DNA of 64,000 nucleotides from Romboutsia faecis (GTDB lineage: Bacteria > Bacillota > Clostridia > Peptostreptococcales > Peptostreptococcaceae), in the NCBI RefSeq assembly GCF_014323405.1, contig NZ_JACRWE010000008.1, positions 1 through 64,000 on the forward strand. Direction: 5' to 3'. The notes beneath the pieces were generated by a model that saw nothing but the letters and a program-made list of their open reading frames with translations, searched no databases and was not told the origin of the DNA. A program made the position numbers and the translations under genes. Every line of letters starts with the position of its first letter. The first letter of the stretch is position 1. Below are positions 25,741 to 33,777 of the stretch, piece after piece.

Positions 25741-26640
25741 ATGAATTCGTATGATTTAATTATTATAGGTGGAGGAGCAGCAGGTATTTTATGTGCAATA
25801 CAAGGGAAAAAACGAGGTATAAATAATATTTTAATAATAGAGAAAGATCCAATGCTTGGAGGGATGCTAAGTAGTGGAAACTATAATATATCAGAAAATG
25901 AATTTATTACTGGAAAACAATATAAAGAGAGATTGATAAAGGAACTAAATTCTTTTGACATTGAAATAAAACTTAATACTATGGTATTAAAAATAGAAGA
26001 TGATAATGGTGTAATTTGCACAAGTACTGAGAATGGAATTGAAAAGATACAAGGAAATCAAATAATACTTTGTAATGGAGGAAAAGAAACTTCAAGAAAA
26101 GTTGTTAATATGGTAGGAGATAGGTCATCGGGAATTCTTACAGTAGGAATGGCAAAAAAAATACTTAATATGGAAAAATTAATACCAGGGAAAAATATTT
26201 TAATATCAGGAGATGCCACTATTTATATGATTGAAGAGGAGTTAAAAAATTCTAATATAAATATAGTAGGAATTGTATGTAATGGCAAAAACATAGATAA
26301 GGTAAAAAGTTATGATCTAACTTCTGATATATATGAAGGTTATGAAATATCATCAATAAGGGGAGAGGGTAGAGTTTCAGAAGTAACTCTTTCAAAAGAT
26401 GGAAAAAATATATATGTAGAATGTGATACTTTGATTTTTGCTCAGCCAATGCTTTCAGACGGAGTAGTAGCAATGAGAAGTAATATTGCTTTAAATCCAG
26501 AAACTACAGGTGCAAAAGTAAACAAAAACTATATGACGTCAAGAGAAAATATATATGCTTGTGGAAATGGAATATTCATTCACAGTAGTATAGAAGAAAT
26601 AGAAAAAGAATGTATAGAGTTAGTAACTAATCTGAAATAA
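25741..26640 (+). CDS. NAD(P)/FAD-dependent oxidoreductase, partner subunit of the GlpA-like protein
   Basis: A 299-aa flavoprotein with FAD motif GGGAAGILCAIQGKKRG and LGGMLSSG, a central GILTVGMAKKILNMEKLIPGKNI segment, and a C-terminal MTSRENIYACGNG. In clostridia this protein pairs with the upstream GlpA-like subunit, usually followed by a small DUF1667 protein; here a terminator and marR follow instead, so the third subunit is missing. At 299 residues it is also about 100 shorter than the usual partner (~410), with a reduced second nucleotide-binding region. Its ribosome site AAGGAGG lies inside the end of the previous gene. Confidence 0.83.
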   Translation: MNSYDLIIIGGGAAGILCAIQGKKRGINNILIIEKDPMLGGMLSSGNYNISENEFITGKQYKERLIKELNSFDIEIKLNTMVLKIEDDNGVICTSTENGIEKIQGNQIILCNGGKETSRKVVNMVGDRSSGILTVGMAKKILNMEKLIPGKNILISGDATIYMIEEELKNSNINIVGIVCNGKNIDKVKSYDLTSDIYEGYEISSIRGEGRVSEVTLSKDGKNIYVECDTLIFAQPMLSDGVVAMRSNIALNPETTGAKVNKNYMTSRENIYACGNGIFIHSSIEEIEKECIELVTNLK

Positions 26641-26644
26641 AATT

Positions 26645-26696
26645 AAAAATATGATGTAGTTGGTAGAATAAAGTATCTATTACATCATATTTTTTT
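26645..26696 (+). terminator. Terminator after the FAD oxidoreductase pair
   Basis: Stem AAAAATATGATGTA / TACATCATATTTTT with a ~22-base loop, followed by T residues. Confidence 0.8.
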
Positions 26697-26708
26697 ATTG
26701 AAAAAAAA

Positions 26709-26726
26709 TAGTTGCAAAAGCAATTA
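26709..26726 (+). promoter_or_regulatory. MarR operator, site 1
   Basis: TAGTTGCAAAAGCAATTA, an imperfect palindrome (one mismatch), overlaps the -35 box. Its centre is 35 bp from site 2. Confidence 0.6.
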
Positions 26727-26739
26727 ATTATGATATAAT
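26712..26739 (+). promoter_or_regulatory. Promoter of marR-MATE operon
   Basis: TTGCAA (26712-26717), 16-base spacer, TATAAT (26734-26739) with TG one base upstream. The -35 is inside operator site 1 and site 2 starts 4 bases after the -10. Confidence 0.75.
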
Positions 26740-26743
26740 AGAC

Positions 26744-26761
26744 TAGTTGCATACACAACTA
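26744..26761 (+). promoter_or_regulatory. MarR operator, site 2
   Basis: TAGTTGCATACACAACTA: perfect TAGTTG / CAACTA arms with a 6-base centre, located at the transcription start. The same arms and spacing recur at 42873-42890 before the second MATE gene. Confidence 0.7.
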
Positions 26762-26779
26762 ATAAAAGGTGGGATGATT

Positions 26780-27217
26780 ATGAATGAGATAAAATGTAAT
26801 AGTAATAGACATATAGGTAAATATATATCACTTTTGCATAGAAAAGGGAGCATATTTATAAATAGAGAATTATCAAATTACGGAATAGGATCAGGTCAAT
26901 TTATGTTCTTATTAGAACTTTATATACAAGATGGAAGAAATCAAGAAGAATTATCTGAAAGATTAAAAATTGATAAAGGTACAACAGCAAGAGCTTTAAA
27001 AAAACTAGAAGAGCAGGGGTTTATAACTAGATTAAAAGATGAATGTGATAAGAGATCTAATAAAATTTATTTAACACAAAAAGCTAAAGATGTACAAGAA
27101 AATGTATATGATATTCTAGATGAGTGGAATAAAAAATTAAGAGAAAGCCTTAGTAAAGAAGAAGAAGATATAGTTGAAAAATTACTTATGAAAGTATGTA
27201 ACAATATAAATTTATAG
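26780..27217 (+). CDS. MarR-family transcriptional regulator
   Basis: A 145-aa winged-helix regulator: HTH region EELSERLKIDKGTTARALKKLEEQGFITR, wing DECDKRSNKIYLTQKAK, and helical ends for dimerisation. It lies 11 bases before a MATE efflux gene and is co-transcribed. Two palindromes flank its promoter, so autorepression relieved by a ligand is likely; a third copy of the operator suggests it also controls the MATE gene at 42926. The frame is open from a TTG at 26747 inside the operator; AAGGTGGG (26766-26773) fixes the start at ATG 26780. Confidence 0.92.
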   Translation: MNEIKCNSNRHIGKYISLLHRKGSIFINRELSNYGIGSGQFMFLLELYIQDGRNQEELSERLKIDKGTTARALKKLEEQGFITRLKDECDKRSNKIYLTQKAKDVQENVYDILDEWNKKLRESLSKEEEDIVEKLLMKVCNNINL

Positions 27218-27228
27218 GGAGGAAGATT

Positions 27229-28611
27229 ATGAATAAGAGTCAACAGATTTTAGGAACAGAGTCTATTGGAAAATTACTTATAAAATATTCAGTACCAGCG
27301 ATTATAGGTATGATGGTTAATGCGCTATATAATGTTGTAGATAGAATGTTTATAGGAAATATACCAGGTGTTGGGCCAATGGCAATAACAGGACTTGGAG
27401 TAACAATGCCAATAATGACAATAATACTTGCATTTGGTATGCTTGTTGGTATAGGAGCAACAACTAATATATCAATAAAATTAGGGCAAGGTAAGAGGGA
27501 AGAGGCTGAGCATATAGTTGGAAACTCAATTACTTTAGCATTAATTATAGGAGTAATATTAACAGTTGTTGGAACTATATTCTCAGACAGTATACTAAAG
27601 GTATTCGGAGCAAGTGAAAGTACATTAATTTATGCTAAATCATATATGAATATAATTTTACTTGGAACAGTATTTAGTATAAGTGCAATGGTATTTAATA
27701 ATATAATAAGAGGAGATGGAAATCCAAAGTTATCAGCTATAATAATGGCTGTAGGATGTGCTACTAATATAGTATTAGATGCGGTATTAATATTCGGATT
27801 TAATATGGGAATACAAGGAGCTGCATTAGCTACAATAACATCTCAAGGTCTTACTGCAATATGGGGATTATCATATTACTTAAAAGGAAAATCTAACTTA
27901 AAGTTCAAAAAATCAAGTTTAAAATTAGATATGAATATAGTAAAAATGATTTTTGCAATAGGTTCAGCACCATTTGCAATGCAATTAGCAACAAGCCTAG
28001 TGCAAGTTATTAGTAATAATGCCTTAAGAGCTTATGGATCAGACTTAGCAATCGGAGCTATGGCAACTATAAGTTCAATAGTAATGATATTCTTAATGCC
28101 ATCATTTGGTTTAGTTCAAGGAATGCAGCCTATAGTAGGTTTTAACTATGGAGCTAAAAACTATGATAGAGCTATTAAGACTTTTAAATTATCATTATTA
28201 GCTTCAAGTGTATTCTTTATAGTAGGTGCTTTATTAATACAATTTGTACCACAAGTTTTAGTAGGAATGTTTAATAGAGATCCTCAACTTATGGATATAA
28301 CTGTAAATGGATTAAGAAAATATTCATTTGCATTACCTATAATAGGAATTTCTATAGTGGGAACAAACTATATACAATCATCAGGAAAAGCAAAAGTTGC
28401 TATGGTATTAAGTTTATTAAGACAAGTTATAATATTAATACCTATGATTTTAATATTACCTAAGTTTTTAGGATTAAATGGAGTTTGGTTTGCACAGCCA
28501 ACTGCAGATATAATTGCTTCAACAATTACTGCTATAGTATTAATTAAGGAAATAAGAAGTTACAAAGAAGATAACAATAAAGCTAATGAATTAGAAGTAG
28601 AGGCTGTATAA
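27229..28611 (+). CDS. MATE-family multidrug efflux transporter
   Basis: A 460-aa membrane protein of the MATE family (MepA/NorM-like) with ~12 hydrophobic segments in two homologous halves: SIGKLLIKYSVPAIIGMMVNALYNVVDRMFIG starts the first bundle and APFAMQLATSLVQVISNNAL the second; PSFGLVQGMQPIVGFNYGA is typical. It exports cationic drugs or metabolites using a Na+ or H+ gradient. It is in an operon with the marR gene immediately upstream (AGGGAGG site in the gap). Confidence 0.94.
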   Translation: MNKSQQILGTESIGKLLIKYSVPAIIGMMVNALYNVVDRMFIGNIPGVGPMAITGLGVTMPIMTIILAFGMLVGIGATTNISIKLGQGKREEAEHIVGNSITLALIIGVILTVVGTIFSDSILKVFGASESTLIYAKSYMNIILLGTVFSISAMVFNNIIRGDGNPKLSAIIMAVGCATNIVLDAVLIFGFNMGIQGAALATITSQGLTAIWGLSYYLKGKSNLKFKKSSLKLDMNIVKMIFAIGSAPFAMQLATSLVQVISNNALRAYGSDLAIGAMATISSIVMIFLMPSFGLVQGMQPIVGFNYGAKNYDRAIKTFKLSLLASSVFFIVGALLIQFVPQVLVGMFNRDPQLMDITVNGLRKYSFALPIIGISIVGTNYIQSSGKAKVAMVLSLLRQVIILIPMILILPKFLGLNGVWFAQPTADIIASTITAIVLIKEIRSYKEDNNKANELEVEAV

Positions 28612-28620
28612 TCATAAAAG

Positions 28621-28658
28621 AAAAGGATATGAGTTTAAATTAAACTCATATCCTTTTT
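28621..28658 (+). terminator. Terminator of marR-MATE operon
   Basis: Near-perfect hairpin AAAAGGATATGAGTTTAA / TTAAACTCATATCCTTTT ending in T5. Confidence 0.9.
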
Positions 28659-28835
28659 AATTATAATCAGGTTATAATTTCCTGTTACATTAGTTGAACA
28701 AGAGGTAAATTTTTTATGCATTTATTTATATCTATAATATATAATTAAGGCAATTTATGGTATTATATATTAAAATAAAAGCTATAAGAAATTAAGTTTT
28801 AATGACTATACAACTAGATAAAAGGGAGGAATATG

Positions 28836-29000
28836 ATGAGCAATAACAATGATAATAAGCTAATTGGAGGATTATTAAAAAATGGTCATGTACATAAACT
28901 TAAATGTGAAAAGTGTAAAAGTGTATCAGTGCAAATAAGTGAAAATAAAAATCCAGATCTTATTTGTCTTGAATGTGGAGGAAAATGTAAGACTTTATAA
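28836..29000 (+). CDS. Zinc-ribbon microprotein (54 aa)
   Basis: A 54-residue protein. After a short Asn-rich N-terminus, four to five cysteines form a zinc ribbon: CEKC at 24-27 and CLECGGKC at 44-51. GGGAGG lies 6 bases before ATG 28836 (an ATG at 28833 is also possible). Codon use matches real genes, and a hairpin terminator follows. Such short ribbons may bind nucleic acid or protein; no name can be given. Confidence 0.75.
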   Translation: MSNNNDNKLIGGLLKNGHVHKLKCEKCKSVSVQISENKNPDLICLECGGKCKTL

Positions 29001-29020
29001 GAATATAGTATTCAGTCTAT

Positions 29021-29060
29021 AAAGGAGAGAATTATAACGAAAGTAAGGATTCTCTCTTTT
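29021..29060 (+). terminator. Terminator after zinc-ribbon microprotein
   Basis: Stem AAAGGAGAGAAT / ATTCTCTCTTTT (one G-U pair), loop ~16 bases, short T run. Confidence 0.65.
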
Positions 29061-29134
29061 CATATACTAAAATAGATAGAAGTATACTATAATTTATAGT
29101 ATTAAAAACACAATAATTCGGAAGGGAGTAAATA

Positions 29135-29938
29135 ATGATTGAAGTAAGAGACTTATGTAAATCATTTACAAGAGTAGTAAAAGATGAGAACAAAAAAACT
29201 ATTAGTAAAAATATAAAGTTAAAAACTAAGAAAGAAGATTTTTTAGCAGTAAATAATGTGTCTTTTAAATGTGGTAAAGGAGAAATAATTGGAATACTAG
29301 GTCCAAATGGAGCTGGTAAAACTACATTACTAAGGATGTTAGGCGGTATTTTAACTCCAACATCAGGTGAGATAAAAATAGCTGGATATGATTATTCTGA
29401 GGATAAAAATGCAGCTAAAAAAGAAATAGGATACTTATCAGGTAATACGAAGTTATATAATAGACTTTCACCAAGGGAACTTTTATCTACTTTTGGAAGT
29501 TTATATAATATGGAAAAAGATGAAATCCAAAAATCTATAGAAGAGATAATAAAAGTTATGGACATGGAGAATTTTATAGATAATAGAATAGAAAACTTAT
29601 CAACAGGTCAAAATCAGCGTACATCAATCGCTAGATGTCTTATACATTCACCTCAAGTCTATATATTTGATGAGCCAACCCTAGGTCTTGATGTAATAAG
29701 TAGCAAATCCATAATAGACTTTATGAAGAGTGAAAGAGATAAAGGTAAAACAGTATTATATTCGACTCACTACATGGAAGAAGCGGAAACATTATGCGAT
29801 AAAATATATATGATTCATAAGGGTGAGTTTATTGCTAGTGGAAGTTGTGAAGAATTAAAGGAAAAGTATAATACAAATAATTTAAGAGACATATTTATAA
29901 ATCTTGCAAGCCAAAGAGGTGATTTACTTGAGGATTAA
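29135..29938 (+). CDS. ABC transporter ATP-binding protein, NatA-like
   Basis: A 267-aa ATPase: Walker A GPNGAGKTT, signature NLSTGQNQRTSIARCL, Walker B VYIFDEPTLGLD and switch His STHYMEEAE. A ~25-residue basic insertion (RVVKDENKKTISKNIKLKTKKED) after the first strand is typical of the NatA/CcmA sodium-export-like subgroup. It pairs with the overlapping downstream permease. Substrate (Na+, drug or lipid) cannot be told from sequence. Confidence 0.92.
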   Translation: MIEVRDLCKSFTRVVKDENKKTISKNIKLKTKKEDFLAVNNVSFKCGKGEIIGILGPNGAGKTTLLRMLGGILTPTSGEIKIAGYDYSEDKNAAKKEIGYLSGNTKLYNRLSPRELLSTFGSLYNMEKDEIQKSIEEIIKVMDMENFIDNRIENLSTGQNQRTSIARCLIHSPQVYIFDEPTLGLDVISSKSIIDFMKSERDKGKTVLYSTHYMEEAETLCDKIYMIHKGEFIASGSCEELKEKYNTNNLRDIFINLASQRGDLLED

Positions 29939-31961
29939 GATGATAAAAGCAATATTTAAAAAAGAAATGATAGATATACTTAGAGATAAGAAAACTTTGT
30001 TTATGGGAATTGTACTTCCTATAATTTTATATCCGGTACTTATGATTTTAATGACTCAAATATTATCAGCGTCTATGAATAATATAGAAAGACAAGATAT
30101 AAATATAGCTTTTGACAAAAATCCAAGTTCAAATTTAATTTCAGCCATAGAAGATTATTCAGATGATGAGACAGGAAAAATTAATATTATTGAATCTAAG
30201 GACTATAAAAAAGAATTAGAAGATGGCTTAATAGATGCTTATATAGAAGTAAAGGAAAATGATAAATTAGAAGATTACAGTATTTATATAAACTCATCAA
30301 AAGAGAATTCAATGACTGTTGTAGATAAATTAGAAGAAATTTTAGATGAATATAAAGTAAATATTACCGAAGCAAAGTTAGAATCAGAAGGGCTAAATAT
30401 TAATGAGGTTTTAAATCCTATTGTATATAAAACTGTTGACGTAGCTAAAACAGAGGAGATAGCAGGATTTTTCTTGGGTCAAATTTTACCAGTAATACTT
30501 ATTATAGGAATACTTTTAGGTGCTATATATCCAGCAATAGACTCTATGGCGGGAGAAAAAGAAAGAGGTACTCTAGAAACTTTATTTACATTACCAATAA
30601 CTAACCTAGAATTAGTAATGGGTAAATATATGGCAGTATCTTTTTGTGCAATAGTAACAGCAATACTAAATATTTTATCAATTCTTCTAACTCTAGGATT
30701 TTTATTAGCAAGTGGGGGTATGGTAGAAGGAATATCTATGGGAAGCTTTGATGCAGGGCAACTAATAATTCCTTTAATAATAACATTAATATGTGTATGT
30801 TTATTTGCTATGGTAATATCAGCAGTAAGTATGTGTGTGTGTTCTCTTGCAAAAAGTTTTAAAGATGCACAGAACTATATAACACCAGTTATGTTCTTAG
30901 TTTTAATACCTTCATATGTATCTATGATACCAAATATAAAGCTAAATGGTATAACAGCTATAATACCAGTAGTTAATATATCACTTCTTATCAAAAGTGT
31001 ACTAAGCTTTAATGCCAATATTAGTTTAGTAGCAATGGTATTTATATCTAACTTTACATTTGTTATATTAGCAGTAATTCTTTTATCTAAGATGTTTAAC
31101 TCTGAGGAAATTTTATTTGGAAGTAGTAGAAGCTTCTCATTCTTAGAAAAAAGATCTAACATTAAAAAAGGAACGATGCCAAGTATCAGTGATGGTATAA
31201 TTTTATACGCATTTGGATTAGTATTACTTATATATGTTGGAAGCTTAATACAACTAAAGTTTGGTATGGCTGGAATAGCTATGACTCAAGTAATGATTAT
31301 AGGCCTACCATTACTATTTGCATACTATATAAAATCAGATTTTAAAAAAGTATTTAGTTTGAATTTACCAAAAGTAAAACATATATTTGGGGCTATAAGT
31401 CTTTGGATAGGAACATATGTTGTGGTTATGATTATAACTCAAATCTTATTATACTTATTCCCACACAGTATGGAAGTAGTAGAAGGACTAAATGATGCAT
31501 TATTTATAAAAGATAATCTAATATTAAATATACTTATAGTAGCTGGTATGCCAGCTATATGTGAAGAAATGTTCTTTAGAGGATTTCTTTTAAGTTCATT
31601 TAAGAATAGTAAAAAATCATACAAGGGTGCAATAATATTTACAGGAATTTTATTTGGATTTATGCATATGGACTTTATAAGAATGATACCAACAGGTTTA
31701 CTTGGGATTTCATTTGCATATGCAGTGTGTAAGACAAATTCAATATATATAAGTATGTTTATGCATTTCTTAAATAATGGATTTGCCGTAGTAGTTAGTC
31801 ATTTTGCAAATAATTTAGAGCAAACAGAAGTAGCAACAACATCAGTTGGAATGAGTATAGGGCAAGTATTAATTTATTTAGTTGTAGGTTTAGTTTTTAT
31901 TTTTATAGGATCAAGATTATTCAAAGATAAAAATAGACCTTCAGAAGGGAAAAGCATATAA
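29928..31961 (+). CDS. ABC-2 permease (NatB-like) fused to CPBP intramembrane protease domain
   Basis: A 677-aa membrane protein. The first ~400 residues are an ABC-2 permease with a large outside loop after the first helix (residues ~45-190) and the SMAGEKERGTLETLFTLPI motif before the next helices. The last ~250 residues are a CPBP (Abi/CAAX-protease-like) domain with EEMFFRG (~residue 548), FGFMHMDF and MFMHFLNN. Such fusions occur with NatA-type ATPases in clostridia. The start is taken as TTG 29928, 6 bases after AGAGGTGAT; ATG 29940 (GAGG 6 bases upstream) is an alternative. It overlaps the ATPase gene by 11 bases. Confidence 0.88.
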   Translation: MRIKMIKAIFKKEMIDILRDKKTLFMGIVLPIILYPVLMILMTQILSASMNNIERQDINIAFDKNPSSNLISAIEDYSDDETGKINIIESKDYKKELEDGLIDAYIEVKENDKLEDYSIYINSSKENSMTVVDKLEEILDEYKVNITEAKLESEGLNINEVLNPIVYKTVDVAKTEEIAGFFLGQILPVILIIGILLGAIYPAIDSMAGEKERGTLETLFTLPITNLELVMGKYMAVSFCAIVTAILNILSILLTLGFLLASGGMVEGISMGSFDAGQLIIPLIITLICVCLFAMVISAVSMCVCSLAKSFKDAQNYITPVMFLVLIPSYVSMIPNIKLNGITAIIPVVNISLLIKSVLSFNANISLVAMVFISNFTFVILAVILLSKMFNSEEILFGSSRSFSFLEKRSNIKKGTMPSISDGIILYAFGLVLLIYVGSLIQLKFGMAGIAMTQVMIIGLPLLFAYYIKSDFKKVFSLNLPKVKHIFGAISLWIGTYVVVMIITQILLYLFPHSMEVVEGLNDALFIKDNLILNILIVAGMPAICEEMFFRGFLLSSFKNSKKSYKGAIIFTGILFGFMHMDFIRMIPTGLLGISFAYAVCKTNSIYISMFMHFLNNGFAVVVSHFANNLEQTEVATTSVGMSIGQVLIYLVVGLVFIFIGSRLFKDKNRPSEGKSI

Positions 31962-32064
31962 AATAATATAGAAAATTGTCGCATTTTAGATAACCTTGAA
32001 TAGTATATATATTAAGAGAGAGATTTCTCTAAATATTATATTAAAAGGTGGTTGATAGATATTT

Positions 32065-32508
32065 ATGAAAAATAATAGAAGAGGTTTATGTAATAAAAAT
32101 AATAAAAAATCTTGTGGATGTAACTCATCAAATTCTGTTAGCCCAGCTAATACTTGTAGTCAATTCAAGCAATTAGCAAATGAAAAATGTGAAAGAGCAG
32201 AACGTTTAAACTGTCAAGCGAATAAAGTTGCTCAACAAGCAGTAGCTGCAGAGCAAAGAGCAGAAGCCTTAAAACGACAAGCTATTGAAGAATGTCAAAG
32301 AGCTAACGAACTTTGGGATCAATATAATCAATTAGCAGATGAAGGTATATGTTTAATGCAACAAGCCCAAGCATGTTTAGCTAAAAGCGTAGAATGCTAT
32401 TCTAACTTATATGAAGATGTAGAAGGGTGTAACGTAGAAGACTTTGGTGGTACAGTAAGTAACTTAAATAATTCCAATGGATGTAACTGTGGATGTTGTA
32501 ATAGATAA
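32065..32508 (+). CDS. Cysteine-rich, Ala/Gln coiled-coil protein (candidate spore-surface protein)
   Basis: A 147-aa protein with 15 cysteines (10%). A Cys/Asn-rich head (KKSCGCNSSN) leads into a central helix of ~75 residues dominated by Ala, Gln, Glu and Lys (NKVAQQAVAAEQRAEALKRQAIEECQRANEL), and the tail is CNCGCCNR. It resembles small Cys-rich exosporium proteins of clostridial spores in composition, but no homology can be claimed. AAAGGTGG is 13 bases before the ATG; an in-frame ATA two codons earlier has better spacing (7 bases). It has its own terminator. Confidence 0.75.
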   Translation: MKNNRRGLCNKNNKKSCGCNSSNSVSPANTCSQFKQLANEKCERAERLNCQANKVAQQAVAAEQRAEALKRQAIEECQRANELWDQYNQLADEGICLMQQAQACLAKSVECYSNLYEDVEGCNVEDFGGTVSNLNNSNGCNCGCCNR

Positions 32509-32520
32509 TAAATTTAAATA

Positions 32521-32553
32521 AAAAAATACCTAGAAATTTCTAGGTATTTTTTT
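32521..32553 (+). terminator. Terminator after Cys-rich coiled-coil gene
   Basis: Perfect palindrome with 16-base arms (32521-32536 / 32537-32552) containing ACCTAGAAA / TTTCTAGGT and flanking A6/T6. Confidence 0.88.
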
Positions 32554-32710
32554 ATTTAAACTTATTATATTGGGATAATTTTTATTTTAAATTTAGTATT
32601 TATTTTAACTTATTGATTACAAAAAGTGTATTTAATAAAAAAATATATTGCAAAATAAATTGTATTATTATATTATTGTATTAAGTTAATAATACAAAGA
32701 GGTGATTAAG

Positions 32711-33076
32711 ATAAGCTGGGAAATTGATAATAATAAACCTATTTATATACAGTTATTAGAGCAAGTAAAACTGAAAATAATTTCAGGAGAGATACCTATT
32801 GGTTCCAAGTTAGATTCAGTAAGAGTTTTAGCTCAAGATGCAGAAGTTAATCCAAATACTATGCAAAAGGCTTTATCAGAATTAGAACGTGAAGGATTAG
32901 TTTTTAGTAAAAGAACTAGTGGAAGATATGTAACTGATGATAAGGAGAAAATAGAAAGTATGAGAGATGAAATGGCAAAGATACATATAAATTCTTTAAA
33001 AGAAACATTAAAAAAATTAGGATATGGCCAAGGTGAAATTATAGATCTTATAAAGCAAAATTTAGAGGAGGAATAA
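32711..33076 (+). CDS. GntR-family regulator, YtrA subfamily
   Basis: A 121-aa regulator: winged HTH (KPIYIQLLEQVKLKIISGEIPIGSKLDSVRVLAQDAEVNPNTMQ..., ending FSKRTSGRYV) plus a short C-terminal helix, the YtrA form lacking a ligand domain. It heads an operon with an ABC ATPase and permease and probably represses it. Start problem: the strong site AAAGAGGTGAT overlaps the only upstream GTG (32702) and points to an in-frame ATA at 32711, exactly 8 bases after AGAGG; initiation there gives an N-terminus SWEIDNNKPIY after the initiator Met, which fits relatives. If GTG 32702 is used, the protein is 124 aa. Confidence 0.9.
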   Translation: MSWEIDNNKPIYIQLLEQVKLKIISGEIPIGSKLDSVRVLAQDAEVNPNTMQKALSELEREGLVFSKRTSGRYVTDDKEKIESMRDEMAKIHINSLKETLKKLGYGQGEIIDLIKQNLEEE

Positions 33077-33078
33077 TA

Positions 33079-33777
33079 GTGGAGAATATAGTAACATTCA
33101 ATAATGTAAGAAAAAGCTATGGAAATAAAGAAGCTTTAAAAAATATAAACTTAGAAATACCAAAGGGGAGAATTGTAGGGTTACTAGGGCCAAATGGAAG
33201 TGGCAAAAGCACCATGATTAAACTTATAAATGGTTTATTAACTCCAAATGAGGGGGAAGTTTTAATAAAAGGAATAAAACCATCTAAAGAAAGTAAGAAA
33301 ATAGTATCATACTTACCAGAAAGAACATATTTAAATGACTGGATGAAAGTAAAAGATATAATAGAATTTTTTAAAGATTTTTATGCAGATTTTGATGAGG
33401 AAAGAGCCAATGCAATGCTAAAAGATCTTTCAATAGACACAAATGAAAAACTTAAAACCATGTCTAAAGGAACAAAAGAAAAGGTACAATTAATATTAGT
33501 TATGTCTAGAAAAGCAGATATTTATATACTAGATGAACCTATTGGAGGAGTTGACCCAGCAGCGAGAAGTTATATTTTAAAAACAATATTAACTAACTAC
33601 AATGAAAATAGTACACTTCTTATAGCGACGCATTTAATTAGTGAAATAGAAAATATATGTGATGATGTAATATTTATTTCAAAAGGAAACATAGTTTTAC
33701 AAGGTCAAGTTGATGAAATAAGAGAAGAAAAAGGTAAGTCGATAGATGCTTTATTTAGGGAGGAATTTAAATGCTAG
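33079..33777 (+). CDS. ABC transporter ATP-binding protein (YtrB-like)
   Basis: A 232-aa ATPase: Walker A GPNGSGKST, a degenerate signature (TMSKGTKEKVQLILVMS), Walker B IYILDEPIGGVDP and switch His ATHLISE. The gene starts with GTG two bases after the regulator's stop, with GAGGAGG upstream, so the two are coupled. It belongs to the YtrB group of ATPases, which energise small exporters linked to cell-wall stress. It overlaps the permease gene by 7 bases. Confidence 0.93.
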   Translation: MENIVTFNNVRKSYGNKEALKNINLEIPKGRIVGLLGPNGSGKSTMIKLINGLLTPNEGEVLIKGIKPSKESKKIVSYLPERTYLNDWMKVKDIIEFFKDFYADFDEERANAMLKDLSIDTNEKLKTMSKGTKEKVQLILVMSRKADIYILDEPIGGVDPAARSYILKTILTNYNENSTLLIATHLISEIENICDDVIFISKGNIVLQGQVDEIREEKGKSIDALFREEFKC

